43,857 nt of DNA, from positions 1-43,857 of the forward strand of contig MNZQ01000045.1 in NCBI GenBank assembly GCA_001873745.1. Direction: 5' to 3'. Numbering within the stretch: the stretch's first letter is position 1; each line of letters opens with the position of its first letter. Shown here piece after piece: positions 18,676 through 28,532 of this stretch. The notes beneath the pieces were generated by a model that was not told where the DNA came from, searched no databases, and saw nothing but the letters and a program-made list of their open reading frames with translations. The stretch is from Syntrophaceae bacterium CG2_30_58_14. Lineage in GTDB: Bacteria > Desulfobacterota > Syntrophia > Syntrophales > UBA5619. The position numbers were made by a program, and so were the translations under genes.

Positions 18676-20160
18676 TTACTGGGACAATTTATTCAGTTGC
18701 ATAAAAAGGTGTACGAGCGTGGTTTCCATAACCCGGACAAACGGGGCGGGGAAAAGCCCCACCCAGAGCACAAAAATGGCAAGCGGCGTCAGGTAAACAA
18801 ATTCCCGGACATTCAGGTCTTTGAAATCCCTCTTGTCTTCCCTGCCCCAGGCGATCTGTTTCAGAAGCTTCAGCATATAGGCGGCGGCCACGACCGCCCC
18901 AACCACGGCGAAGAAACCGGCCGTTCTGCTTCTAACAAAGGCACTGATCAGCACATACAACTCGCCCACAAAACTGTTCGTCCCGGGAAAGGCGAAGGAG
19001 GAGAGGGCAAACAGGCCGAAAAAACCCATATAGGCGGGCATGAATTTGCCCAAGCCCGCATTGTCATAGATCTGGCGGCTGTGCGTGCGCTCGTAAATAA
19101 TGCCCACCATCAGAAAGAGCGCGCCCGTGGTGACTCCGTGGTTGAGCATTTGGAGCATGGCGCCCATAAAACCATAGACCGTGAAGGTGAATATGCCCAG
19201 CGTCACGAAGCCCATATGGGCCACGCTCGAATAGGCGATCAGCTTTTTCATGTCCGTCTGGCTCAGGCAGACAAACCCCGCATAGATGATTGCAACGATG
19301 GAAAGAACCATCATGAAAGGGGCGAAATAGATACTGGCCAGGGGAACAATGGGAAGGCAAAACCGGATAAATCCGTATGTTCCCATCTTCAGCAGAATGC
19401 TCGCCAGCAACACGCTGCCCGCCGTCGGCGCCTCCGTATGGGCGGCCGGCAACCATGTGTGAAACGGAAACATGGGAACCTTGATCGCAAAGGCAATCGC
19501 AAAGGCCAGAAATACCCAGATCTGGAACGTGAAACTGTAGCCTTTGAACATCGCCTCGGGGATGCTGAAGGTGCCGTTCACAAGGTAGAGGGCGATGATG
19601 GCGACCAGAAGAAAAACGCTGCCGAACAACGTGTAAATGAAGAACTTCAGCGAGGCGTAATCCTTGTTCGGCCCGCCCCAGACGGCAATGAGAAGGTACA
19701 TCGGGATGAGCATCGCCTCCCAGAAAACGTAAAACAGGATAAAATCAAGGGCGCAGAAGACGCCGATCATCGCCGTTTCCATCAGCAGGATGCAGATCAT
19801 GAATTCCTTCACCCGCTTCTCGATCGCCTTCCAGGAGCAGAGAACACAGAGGGGGGAGATCATGGTCGTCAGCACGATCAGCATGATCGAGATGCCGTCC
19901 ACCCCGAGAGCGTAGGTAATGTTATAAGCCGGTATCCAGGCGAGACTCTCGCCGAACTGGAAAAGCGGCGTCCCGGCATCGAAGTTGAAAAAAAGGATGA
20001 GCGAGGCCGCCAGTGTCAGAAGCCCCGCGACGAAGGCCGTGGTCTTGATCTTGTTGCCGTCCTTCAGGAAAAGGATGAAGAACACCCCCGCCAGGGGCAG
20101 AAAGATCACCGTGGAAAGTATGGGGAACCCGAAGGGATTCATGGTCAAGTATGGCGACAT
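18676..20160 (-). CDS. nuoM: NADH-quinone oxidoreductase subunit M
   Basis: FNFDAGTPLFQFGESLAWIPAYNITYALGVDGISIMLIVLTTMISPLCVL; LPAAHTEAPTAGSVLLASILLKMGTYGFIRF. Confidence 0.95.
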   Translation of the reverse strand: MSPYLTMNPFGFPILSTVIFLPLAGVFFILFLKDGNKIKTTAFVAGLLTLAASLILFFNFDAGTPLFQFGESLAWIPAYNITYALGVDGISIMLIVLTTMISPLCVLCSWKAIEKRVKEFMICILLMETAMIGVFCALDFILFYVFWEAMLIPMYLLIAVWGGPNKDYASLKFFIYTLFGSVFLLVAIIALYLVNGTFSIPEAMFKGYSFTFQIWVFLAFAIAFAIKVPMFPFHTWLPAAHTEAPTAGSVLLASILLKMGTYGFIRFCLPIVPLASIYFAPFMMVLSIVAIIYAGFVCLSQTDMKKLIAYSSVAHMGFVTLGIFTFTVYGFMGAMLQMLNHGVTTGALFLMVGIIYERTHSRQIYDNAGLGKFMPAYMGFFGLFALSSFAFPGTNSFVGELYVLISAFVRSRTAGFFAVVGAVVAAAYMLKLLKQIAWGREDKRDFKDLNVREFVYLTPLAIFVLWVGLFPAPFVRVMETTLVHLFMQLNKLSQ

Positions 20161-20196
20161 GGTTTCTTTTTCCTTAAAAGCCTTTAAGTATCCACC

Positions 20197-21954
20197 CTAT
20201 AAAACCAGCCACAGGATCGCAAAAAACAGGAAAAGCGAAAGGCCGATATAGGTCTGAATTCTTCCCGTCTGCATTTTTTTTACGACGGAACCGAAATCCA
20301 TGACGGAATAGGCGGCGCCGTCAACAACCCCGTCAATGGCCTTCCGATCGAACAAGTAGGAAAGTTCCGCATTCTTGAAAAGCGCACGGAGCCCAAGCGT
20401 GCGGTAAAGTTCGCCCCACAGCGTGTCAACCGGCGCGATCACTTTTTCGTCAAACTTCATGAAGAGCAGCGTCCCCTTGCGATAGAAGTAATCGACGTCG
20501 AGGTTCATCTTCGCCTCGGGCGAGAGTTTCTTCACCATCAGGTAGAAGACCAGGCCCGTAAAGCAAAGGATCTGCATCGTCTCCGAGAGGTGGCCCAGGT
20601 TATAGGGGCGGTATTCCACCGGGAAGGGCAGCAGGACATACAACGTCTGCGGGAAGACGCCGATGATGAAGCAGAGAAGGGCGGTGAGTCCCATCGCCCA
20701 GAGCATGTTCAGCGGGGGTTCCTTGGCATGGAGAGGCTCCGCCGCTTCCTTGCCGAAGAAGGCAAAATAGGTCACCTTCAAGCCGACGGAGAGGAAGGTT
20801 CCGATGCCGGCCAGATTCAGGAACGACATGAGCCAGATCCTCCCCTCATGATGCGCCGCCGAAACGATCATCGATTTGCTGACAAACCCGCTGAACAGCG
20901 GAAATCCGGAAATGGATACGGCCCCCACGACGTAAAAAATCATCGTCAGCGGCATGTATTTGTATAAACCGCCGAGGCGGCTGAGTTTCGCCGTCCCGGT
21001 CACATAAAGCACGGACCCGGCGCCCATGAAGAGCAGCGCCTTGTAAAGGATGTGGGCAAAGGCGTGGGCTGCGGCGCCGTTCACGGCCATCGCGGTGCCA
21101 ATGCCGACGCCGGCCACCATGTAGCCCACCTGGCTGATGATGTGATAGGCCAGAACACGGCGGATGTCGTTTTCGATGACGGCGTAGCAGACCCCGAATA
21201 CCGTCATGGCCGTTCCCATGATCGCCAGGATTTCAAAGCCGGTAAAACCCCTGGCGAGAACGTAAACCGCCGTTTTGGTCGTAAACGCGCATAAAAATAC
21301 GGCGCCTTCGACGCTCGCCTCCGGATAGGCGTCCGGGAGCCATGCATGGAGGGGCAGTACGGCGGCGTTCAGTGCAAAACCGGCGAGAATCAGGTACTCC
21401 GGCCAGGAGGCGTTGGGGGGAAGGATGCTGTTGAAGGCAAGGCTCCCCGTCTTGTGGTAATAGAGCATCATCCCGGCAAAGAACAAGAGACCGCCGAAAA
21501 TATGGAACAGCAGATAGCGGAAGCCCGCCGCGATCGATTCTTTCTTCCTCCCATACCAGATGAGAAACACGGAAGAAAAGGCCATGATCTCCCAGAAGAT
21601 GAAGAGGGTCAGGTAATCGCCGGCAAAGAGGGCGCCGAGGGCGCTTCCCACATAAAAGAAACCGGCCATGTGGTGCCCGTCTTCTTCCCGGTGCAGCGCA
21701 TAGAGGGCGCCCAGGAAGGCCATGATCACGAATACCCACGCAAAGACCATGCTCAGCTTGTCAACGCGCCCGAACACCCCTTCCGCGCCGAGGAAATGGT
21801 ACGCCCCGTACATCCCGTACTGGGCAAACGCAACGGAGACGATGGCCGCAACGGGGATGAGGAGAATAAACCCCTTTTTTGCCTTCCCCCTAAGCAGCGG
21901 CAAAAGCAAGGCTCCCACGAAAAAGAAGAGCGCCGGATGAATCCAACTATCCAT
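20197..21954 (-). CDS. NuoL-like/Mrp subunit D-like proton-conducting subunit (X2)
   Basis: 585 aa; LPLHAWLPDAYPEASVEGAVFLCAFTTKTAVYVL, LAYHIISQVGYMVAGVGIGTAMAVNGAAAHAFAHILYKALLFMGAGSVL; C-terminal extension ending QTGRIQTYIGLSLFLF as in NuoL. Confidence 0.88.
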   Translation of the reverse strand: MDSWIHPALFFFVGALLLPLLRGKAKKGFILLIPVAAIVSVAFAQYGMYGAYHFLGAEGVFGRVDKLSMVFAWVFVIMAFLGALYALHREEDGHHMAGFFYVGSALGALFAGDYLTLFIFWEIMAFSSVFLIWYGRKKESIAAGFRYLLFHIFGGLLFFAGMMLYYHKTGSLAFNSILPPNASWPEYLILAGFALNAAVLPLHAWLPDAYPEASVEGAVFLCAFTTKTAVYVLARGFTGFEILAIMGTAMTVFGVCYAVIENDIRRVLAYHIISQVGYMVAGVGIGTAMAVNGAAAHAFAHILYKALLFMGAGSVLYVTGTAKLSRLGGLYKYMPLTMIFYVVGAVSISGFPLFSGFVSKSMIVSAAHHEGRIWLMSFLNLAGIGTFLSVGLKVTYFAFFGKEAAEPLHAKEPPLNMLWAMGLTALLCFIIGVFPQTLYVLLPFPVEYRPYNLGHLSETMQILCFTGLVFYLMVKKLSPEAKMNLDVDYFYRKGTLLFMKFDEKVIAPVDTLWGELYRTLGLRALFKNAELSYLFDRKAIDGVVDGAAYSVMDFGSVVKKMQTGRIQTYIGLSLFLFFAILWLVL

Positions 21955-22195
21955 AATAATCCTCGTCCTTGCTCAGAAACAGGTGCGCGATGCCTTTGCA
22001 TATCTTGATGAGCAGAAAGCAGCCCGCCAGCGCAAAAAACGTCCAGAACGCCCAAATCTTATCCACAACGTAATGGGCGTCCTCCCGCGGCAGCAAGATG
22101 TCCAGCAAAACCAGCGCGCCCAGGAATACAAAAAAGGCGATCCTCAGCGGCCCGGCTTTCGCTCTCAGGTATTCTATGATCTTCAATACATTCAT
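21947..22195 (-). CDS. small membrane protein (X-small) between antiporter-like subunits
   Basis: 82 aa, two predicted TM segments, C-terminal LFLSKDEDYYG; homologous to the 73-aa protein at 30247-30468. Confidence 0.8.
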   Translation of the reverse strand: MNVLKIIEYLRAKAGPLRIAFFVFLGALVLLDILLPREDAHYVVDKIWAFWTFFALAGCFLLIKICKGIAHLFLSKDEDYYG

Positions 22196-22204
22196 GGTAA
22201 ACCC

Positions 22205-23674
22205 CTAAAATAGCTTCCCGATAAGCCCTACAAAGAAATCAGGAAAGATTCCGAGCACCAGCGAGATGAGCGACGCCAGAACAAGGGGCGCGACCATCGT
22301 CAGCGGCGCTTCCTGAATATCTTTTCTACTCCAGCGCTCCTTTTTCCCTTGAAAAAACGCCCGGAACGTAATCGGGACAAAATATCCGGCGTTCAGGAGG
22401 CTGCTGGCCAGCAGTACGATGACAATCGGGATATTTTGGATCTCAAGGGCGCCGTTCAACAGATACCATTTCGTAACAAAACCGGCCACGGGCGGCGCGC
22501 CGATCATGCTGAGCGACGCCAAGGCAAAGGCCCCCATCGTAAAGGGCATGGCGTAGCCGATCCCCGCCATGTCGCTGATCTTTTTCTTGTGGTGGGCCAC
22601 ATAGATGGCCCCGGCGCAGAAGAACAGCGTGATCTTGCTGAATCCGTGATTGACGATATGAATGATCCCGCCTAACACGCCCGTATTGTCCAAGAGCGCC
22701 ACTCCCAGGATGATATACGACAACTGGCTGACCGTGGAATAGGCCAGCCGCGCCTTCAGGTCATCCTTCGTGAGGGCGATAATGGAAGCGGCGAGGATGG
22801 TGAAGGATACAAAGTAGGCCGTGATCAGGCCGATTCCCAGATCCTGCAGGATGTTTGTTCCGAACGTGGAAAGCATGACCCGGGAGATGCAGAACACACC
22901 GGCTTTTACCACGGCAACGGCATGCAGCAGTGCGGTGACGGGCGTCGGGGCGACCATGGCCGAAGGCAGCCAGTTGTGGAGGGGCATGATGGCGGCCTTG
23001 GCAAATCCGGCGACAAAGAGCACATAGGTCACGGTAATCCACAGCGGATCGGATGTAGAGTGAAACACGCCCGTACGGATGTTATCGGCGAAGTCCAGCG
23101 TCCCCGTCATGATATACGTCAGGATCAGGGCGGGAAGGAGAAAACCCTTCGATGTTCCCATCAGATAGACAAGGTATTTCTTGCCCCCGGCATAACCCTC
23201 CTCATCCTGGTGGTGTGCAACGAGCGGATAGGTGAAGAAGCTGAGAATCTCATAGAAGAGATAAACAGAAAAGAGACCTCCCGAATAGGATATGCCCTGA
23301 GCGGCCAGGATGGAAACGGCAAAACAGGTGTAGAACCGCGTCTGGGCATGCTCGTTTAAGCTCCTCATGTAGCCGATGCTGTAAAATGAGGTAAATATCC
23401 ACAAAAAAGACGACAGGATGCCGAAGATCAGAGAGAGGGCGTCCACCCGGAAATTCAAGGAGATTCCGGGGGCAATGGTGGAAAGCGTATAAAGGATGCG
23501 GTCGCCATGCCAGATGGCGGGAACCATGGCCATCACGGAAAAAAAGGTGAGCACGGCGCCGGCAATGGACCAGAACTCTCTCAGGTTCGGCCGCTTGCCC
23601 GAAACCATGATCAGAATGGAGGTAACGAGAACAATGCCGATCGGCAATAGGGGTAATGCGCTCTCTATAACCAT
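22205..23674 (-). CDS. Mrp subunit D/NuoM-like proton-conducting subunit (X1)
   Basis: 489 aa; MPLHNWLPSAMVAPTPVTALLHAVAVVKAGVFCISRV, LAYSTVSQLSYIILGVALL, GAPPVAGFVTKWYLLNGA. Confidence 0.88.
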   Translation of the reverse strand: MVIESALPLLPIGIVLVTSILIMVSGKRPNLREFWSIAGAVLTFFSVMAMVPAIWHGDRILYTLSTIAPGISLNFRVDALSLIFGILSSFLWIFTSFYSIGYMRSLNEHAQTRFYTCFAVSILAAQGISYSGGLFSVYLFYEILSFFTYPLVAHHQDEEGYAGGKKYLVYLMGTSKGFLLPALILTYIMTGTLDFADNIRTGVFHSTSDPLWITVTYVLFVAGFAKAAIMPLHNWLPSAMVAPTPVTALLHAVAVVKAGVFCISRVMLSTFGTNILQDLGIGLITAYFVSFTILAASIIALTKDDLKARLAYSTVSQLSYIILGVALLDNTGVLGGIIHIVNHGFSKITLFFCAGAIYVAHHKKKISDMAGIGYAMPFTMGAFALASLSMIGAPPVAGFVTKWYLLNGALEIQNIPIVIVLLASSLLNAGYFVPITFRAFFQGKKERWSRKDIQEAPLTMVAPLVLASLISLVLGIFPDFFVGLIGKLF

Positions 23675-23677
23675 AGG

Positions 23678-24001
23678 TCAGTCTTTCATCTCCTTCAGAT
23701 CTCCGCCCTCGATGTGCCTGTATTTCTTGAAAATAAGCATGATGATGCCGAGCGCGATGGCTGATTCCGCCGCAGCAATCCCCATGATGATGAGCGTAAA
23801 AGCCATCCCGTAGCCGTTCTCGGGGGAGACGAATCGGTTCAGGGCAGCCAGGTTCAACCCGGCGCCGTTCATGATCAGCTCCATGGAGACCAGCATCCCG
23901 ATCAGGGTGCGCCGGTAAACCACGCCGGCAATGCCGCAAAAGAGCAAAAACAGGGCTACAAACAAATAGATGTGCTGATAGTTGTATAACAAATCGGTCA
24001 T
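23678..24001 (-). CDS. nuoK: NADH-quinone oxidoreductase subunit K
   Basis: 107 aa; RRTLIGMLVSMELIMNGAGLNLAAL...IMGIAAAESAIALGIIMLIFKKYRHIEGGDLKEMKD. Confidence 0.95.
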   Translation of the reverse strand: MTDLLYNYQHIYLFVALFLLFCGIAGVVYRRTLIGMLVSMELIMNGAGLNLAALNRFVSPENGYGMAFTLIIMGIAAAESAIALGIIMLIFKKYRHIEGGDLKEMKD

Positions 24002-24525
24002 TTGTTCCCCCTGGAAAAAAGGGCAAGCATGATCGCGCCTAAAATGGCCACAACCACAAGAAGCGATATCAGCTCAAAGGGCAGAACCAGATCGTTGAAA
24101 AAAAGGCGGCCGATCTCTTTTGTCGTGATCTTGAAAGAGGGACTCTCCGCCAAGGGGACACCTTGCGGCAAGGTGTCCCCAAACGTTTCCATGACGAACC
24201 GGACGAACGTAAATAGGGAAACCAGCGCAACGCCAAGCGCCGCGACGAATTTTCCGACGGTGGTCCACTCCTTCGGTTTCCGGTAAAGCGGGCCGATCAG
24301 CATGATGGCAAAGGCGATCAGAACGGAAACGGCCCCCACATAGATCAGGATCTGCATCATGGAGAGAAAGGGGCTGTTCAGGAAGATATAAAGACCGGCG
24401 ATTCCGAACATGGCGGCGACCAGCCCCAACAGGGCATAGACGATCGACCCGGATAAAACGGCCATTGCGGCGCCGCCCAGCGTCGCGACAACGGTGATCA
24501 GGAAGATGATTTCACCCAAATTCAT
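23998..24525 (-). CDS. nuoJ: NADH-quinone oxidoreductase subunit J
   Basis: 175 aa; LQILIYVGAVSVLIAFAIML, FFNDLVLPFELISLLVVVAILGAIMLA; ATGA-type overlaps with neighbours. Confidence 0.93.
   Translation of the reverse strand: MNLGEIIFLITVVATLGGAAMAVLSGSIVYALLGLVAAMFGIAGLYIFLNSPFLSMMQILIYVGAVSVLIAFAIMLIGPLYRKPKEWTTVGKFVAALGVALVSLFTFVRFVMETFGDTLPQGVPLAESPSFKITTKEIGRLFFNDLVLPFELISLLVVVAILGAIMLALFSRGNK
24154..24180. repeat. perfect palindromic repeat inside nuoJ
   Basis: GGGGACACCTTGC-G-GCAAGGTGTCCCC, 13-bp perfect arms; encodes GDTLPQGVP in nuoJ. Confidence 0.85.
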
Positions 24526-24977
24526 GATGTCTTTTTCCTTTTTTCAAATTCCTTGACCAGATCGAAATGAAAATCCTCCCGTTTAAAGCCTGCAAGGTTG
24601 AAATCTGCCGAAAAGTCGAGGGCAGCGGACGGGCAGGTTTCCACACAGATGCCGCACTGGCTGCACGTCGTAAAATCGAGGAGATAAGAGGTAGCGGTCT
24701 TCCTCTTTTCCCCTTCCCGCTTTTCCCCCTCGACCTTCTTGATCGATCCCGACGGACAGTTCCTGACGCAGATGCCGCAGGCAATACAGCCGTTTTTCTC
24801 CGGGTTGTCGCGGTCGGCAACAAGCTTCGTATGGCTGCGGAACCGCGGGCTGATATTGAGCAACTGGCGCGGATACTGGGAGGTCACCACCGGCTGAAAG
24901 AACGCCTTGATCGTAACCCCCAGACCGGCAATCAGGGAACCCGCGCCTTTGATGAATGCCGAAGGTGATGCCGTCAT
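24522..24977 (-). CDS. nuoI: NADH-quinone oxidoreductase subunit I (two 4Fe-4S clusters)
   Basis: [14 protein letters not shown] and [24 protein letters not shown] start overlaps the nuoH stop (ATGA). Confidence 0.93.
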   Translation of the reverse strand: MTASPSAFIKGAGSLIAGLGVTIKAFFQPVVTSQYPRQLLNISPRFRSHTKLVADRDNPEKNGCIACGICVRNCPSGSIKKVEGEKREGEKRKTATSYLLDFTTCSQCGICVETCPSAALDFSADFNLAGFKREDFHFDLVKEFEKRKKTS

Positions 24978-25945
24978 AACTTCAAAAGCCCTCCCGTAAT
25001 GAGCAGGTTGATAAAAGATAGAGGGATCAGCGCTTTCCAGGAGATGTTCAGCAACTGGTCGAACCTCACGCGGGGATAGGTCCATCGGAGCCACATGATG
25101 ACGAAAACGAGGAGATACGACTTGAGCAGAAACCAGATGATGCCGGGTAAAAAGGGCCCCTGGTATCCGCCGAGGAAAAATGTGACGGCAATGGCGCTGA
25201 CGATAAAAATGTTCGTATATTCAGCCAGAAAGAAGAGCGCAAACCGCATGCCGGAATATTCCGTGTGATAGCCCGCCACCAGTTCGCTTTCCGCTTCGGG
25301 CAGGTCGAAGGGGGTTCGGTTGGTCTCGGCGACGCCGGCGATAAAATAGATCAAAAAGGCGAATGGCTGGTAAACGACAAACCACAGCCCATGCTGCGCC
25401 TCCACGATGCTCTTCAACGAGAAGGAGTTGGTCATCATGATGATGGGCAAAAGCGCCAAGAGCAGCGGGATCTCATAGGCAATGTTCTGGGCGATGCTCC
25501 GGATGGCCCCGATCAGCGCATATTTGTTGTTGGACCCCCAGCCGGCCATCAGGATGGAAAAGACCGAAAGGGATGAAAACGCCAGGATCACCAAGATGCC
25601 CACGTTGATGTCCATGACCTGCAGCGAGGCGTCGAAAGGAATAACAACGAAGGATACCAGAACGGGGACGAAAATGATCATCGGGGCGAGATAGTAGAGG
25701 GGTTTGTCCACCTCCCGCGGCGTCAGGATCTCCTTGCCCAGCAGTTTCAGCGCATCGGCGATCGGCTGGATCAGACCATAGGGGCCGACCTCCTTCGGGC
25801 CGATCCGCCGCTGCATATGACCGGCCACCTTTCTCTCCGCCCAGGTCAAGATCAGCGCGTTCAGCACGACAAAAACCAGCACGCCGACAAGGCCGACAAC
25901 CATTTTTACCGTTTCCCAGCCAATCATGTTTCCGATCTGTTCCAT
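24974..25945 (-). CDS. nuoH: NADH-quinone oxidoreductase subunit H
   Basis: [78 protein letters not shown]. Confidence 0.97.
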   Translation of the reverse strand: MEQIGNMIGWETVKMVVGLVGVLVFVVLNALILTWAERKVAGHMQRRIGPKEVGPYGLIQPIADALKLLGKEILTPREVDKPLYYLAPMIIFVPVLVSFVVIPFDASLQVMDINVGILVILAFSSLSVFSILMAGWGSNNKYALIGAIRSIAQNIAYEIPLLLALLPIIMMTNSFSLKSIVEAQHGLWFVVYQPFAFLIYFIAGVAETNRTPFDLPEAESELVAGYHTEYSGMRFALFFLAEYTNIFIVSAIAVTFFLGGYQGPFLPGIIWFLLKSYLLVFVIMWLRWTYPRVRFDQLLNISWKALIPLSFINLLITGGLLKL

Positions 25946-25960
25946 TGGGCCATCACTAAA

Positions 25961-27535
25961 TTATCGATCGATTTCCGGTATCACCAGGTCCAGGCTCCCG
26001 AGGATCGCCACCGCATCGGCCAACAGGTTCCCTTTGGCCAGCTCGGGGAAGATCATCAGGTTCGAAAAAGAGGGCACCCGCCACTTCATCCGGTACGGCT
26101 TGTCGCTTTCATCGCTGACGATATAGATGCCGAGCTCCCCGCGGGGCGTTTCCACCGTGTGATAGAGATCCCCCTTCGGCGGTTTCAGTTTCCTGGGCGC
26201 CTTTTCCGTCATGATGGGGCCTTCGGGAAGTCGGGCCAACGCCTGCTCGATGATATTCAGCGCGTTTTCCATCTCCCGGATGCGGACTTGGTACATGTCC
26301 AGGGCATCCCCGCGCGTCCCCACGGGGACATCGAAATCCATTTCTCCATAGGCGGCGCAGGGTTCCGATTTTCTGATATCCATCGGTATCCCCGCCCCGC
26401 GCAGGACCGGCCCGGAAACGGCCTGTTTTCTCGCCCTCTCCTTCGTAATCACGCCGATGCCTCGCGTCCGGTTGGTAAAAATCACATTGCCGCCGACCAG
26501 CTTTTCATACAAGGAGAAGCGGCTCCGCAACCTCTCGATGAAGGCCCTTGTTCCGGCGACGAAGGCATCGTCCACATCGTTGTAAAGACCGCCAAAACGG
26601 AAATAACAGTAGGTGAGCCGGGAGCCGGTGACGGGCTCCAGGATGTCGTTGATCTCTTCCCGGTCGTCAAAGACAAAGAGGAACGGGGTCAGCGCCCCCA
26701 GATCGGCAAGATAGGCGCCCAGCCACATGAGATGGCTGGACAACCGGTTGAGTTCGGTCAAAATGACGCGCACGTAATTCGCGCGGTCCGGCACCGGGAT
26801 GCCGCAGAGCCGCTCCACGGCGGTCACATAGCCGAGATTGAAGGCCATGGGCCCCAGATAGTCCATCCGGCCCGTGTTGGGAAGAAACTGAAGATAGCTT
26901 CTGTTTTCCGCCATCTTCTCGTGCATCCGGTGGAGATAGCCGAGGACCGGTTGCGCATCTTCGATATACTCGCCGTCCATCTTCAGCACGACCCTTAACA
27001 CGCCGTGCGTGCTCGGATGCTGAGGCCCGAGGTTGACAAAGAAGGTATCCTCCCCCTCTCCCGGACGGAAGGCGCCGAGCGCCTTTTTATCTTCGTCGGA
27101 AACGGGAATCTTCTCCTTGCGCAGCGGATAAAAATCGATCCCTTCGTGGAGAAAGAGATAGGTCATATTGGGATGGCCGTCGAAGGAAACGCCGAAAAAC
27201 TCGCGGATCTCGCGCTCATGCCAGTATGCGCAATCAAAAACGGTGGAAATCGTGGGAGCGACGGGTTTGGCGGGATCGATCTTCAGCGTGATCTTTACCT
27301 TGCAGAGCGATGCATGGTTGCTGAAGATGTAAACCAGCTCAAGATACTCCTTATAATCCACGCAGATGAGAGCGGCCAGATAAAAACCGCGTTCGTCGAA
27401 GAAACGGGCGACGTTCAGAAGATCCGCCGAGGCCACTTCGGCAAAAAGATGGTATCCCCGCTCCCGATAGTCCGCCTCCCCAACGGGGGTCTCCTTGAGG
27501 GTGGCGCCAAGCTCCGCTTTAATTCGCTCTACCAT
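25961..27535 (-). CDS. nuoCD: fused NADH-quinone oxidoreductase subunits C/D
   Basis: NuoC part ([21 protein letters not shown]) followed in one frame by NuoD part ([25 protein letters not shown]). Start at MVERIKAEL. Confidence 0.95.
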   Translation of the reverse strand: MVERIKAELGATLKETPVGEADYRERGYHLFAEVASADLLNVARFFDERGFYLAALICVDYKEYLELVYIFSNHASLCKVKITLKIDPAKPVAPTISTVFDCAYWHEREIREFFGVSFDGHPNMTYLFLHEGIDFYPLRKEKIPVSDEDKKALGAFRPGEGEDTFFVNLGPQHPSTHGVLRVVLKMDGEYIEDAQPVLGYLHRMHEKMAENRSYLQFLPNTGRMDYLGPMAFNLGYVTAVERLCGIPVPDRANYVRVILTELNRLSSHLMWLGAYLADLGALTPFLFVFDDREEINDILEPVTGSRLTYCYFRFGGLYNDVDDAFVAGTRAFIERLRSRFSLYEKLVGGNVIFTNRTRGIGVITKERARKQAVSGPVLRGAGIPMDIRKSEPCAAYGEMDFDVPVGTRGDALDMYQVRIREMENALNIIEQALARLPEGPIMTEKAPRKLKPPKGDLYHTVETPRGELGIYIVSDESDKPYRMKWRVPSFSNLMIFPELAKGNLLADAVAILGSLDLVIPEIDR

Positions 27536-28050
27536 CGACTTTCCGGTCCCGGGAAACGTCTTTTTCCCGTTATTTTTTCCTCTAACTTCAGGAATCCTTC
27601 GAGAAGGGCTTCCGGTCTGGGGGGGCATCCGGGGACATACACGTCCACCGGCACGAGGAGATCAACGCCTTCGATAACGTTGTATTGACCCTCGAAAACG
27701 AACGGGCCGCCGGAGATGGCGCAGTTTCCCATCGCAAGGACCCATTTCGGCGACGGCATCTGCTCGTAGAGGGTGACAAGAACGGGCGCCATCTTTTTGG
27801 TGACGGTGCCGGAGACAATCATCAGGTCGGCCTGCCGGGGGGTGGCCCGGAAAACCCCCGCCCCGAACCGGTCCAGATCGAAGCGGGACATGGCGGTGGA
27901 CATCATCTCGATCGCACAGCAGGCGAGCCCAAACGTCATGGGCCAGATGGAATTGGCCCGGGCCAGATCAAGCACCTTTTCCACCACGGCAAATTTTACT
28001 GGGAAAACTTCCTTTTCCAGGCAAACACCCCTTTCCCCCAAGCATACCAT
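27529..28050 (-). CDS. nuoB: NADH-quinone oxidoreductase subunit B
   Basis: [69 protein letters not shown]-terminal start uncertain (overlaps nuoA). Confidence 0.95.
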   Translation of the reverse strand: MVCLGERGVCLEKEVFPVKFAVVEKVLDLARANSIWPMTFGLACCAIEMMSTAMSRFDLDRFGAGVFRATPRQADLMIVSGTVTKKMAPVLVTLYEQMPSPKWVLAMGNCAISGGPFVFEGQYNVIEGVDLLVPVDVYVPGCPPRPEALLEGFLKLEEKITGKRRFPGPESRW

Positions 28051-28388
28051 ATCGCCAGGGCAAGGATTAGGACAAAGCACAACAGTGCGTAAAATTCATC
28101 CGGCCTTTCACCCTTCGCATAGTTCAACGCAACCGGGAAAAGGTAGAGTACGTCCACATCAAAGGCGATGAAGATGAGGGCATAGATGTAATAGTGCATG
28201 CCGTACCTTACCCAGGCGCTCCCGTAGGGTTCGATGCCGCACTCATAGGTATTGAGGGTTCTGGCCCCTTTTGTCCTTGGGGCCAGGATATAGGCGATGA
28301 TGATCGGGGCAAGTGTAAAAAGGAGGGCGACAACGATGAAAAGGGCTACCGGGGCAAATTCCTGCAAGCTATTCATAACGCCACTCAA
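27996..28388 (-). CDS. nuoA: NADH-quinone oxidoreductase subunit A
   Basis: [42 protein letters not shown]. Confidence 0.95.
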   Translation of the reverse strand: MSGVMNSLQEFAPVALFIVVALLFTLAPIIIAYILAPRTKGARTLNTYECGIEPYGSAWVRYGMHYYIYALIFIAFDVDVLYLFPVALNYAKGERPDEFYALLCFVLILALAIWYAWGKGVFAWKRKFSQ

Positions 28389-28442
28389 TCCAGGTCATTA
28401 TTTCACACGAAACAGATCAGAGGTTTACCACTGAACGGCGCG

Positions 28443-28471
28443 ACTATAATGACGGCAATTACGGTTGTCAA
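28443..28471 (-). promoter_or_regulatory. near-consensus sigma70 promoter of the nuo operon
   Basis: Minus strand: TTGACA - 17 nt - TATAGT, ~55-85 nt upstream of nuoA. Confidence 0.75.
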
Positions 28472-28532
28472 GAACTTTCTTCTCCAATGGTAAAAAAATC
28501 CCATCCGCTTGATTCTACAAGCATTGTGGAGA

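Noticed and set aside
18538-20187. 549-aa plus-strand ORF
   Set aside because: Lies antisense to nuoM and the nuoN 5' end; composition is the charged, repetitive product of reading TM-helix codons backwards.
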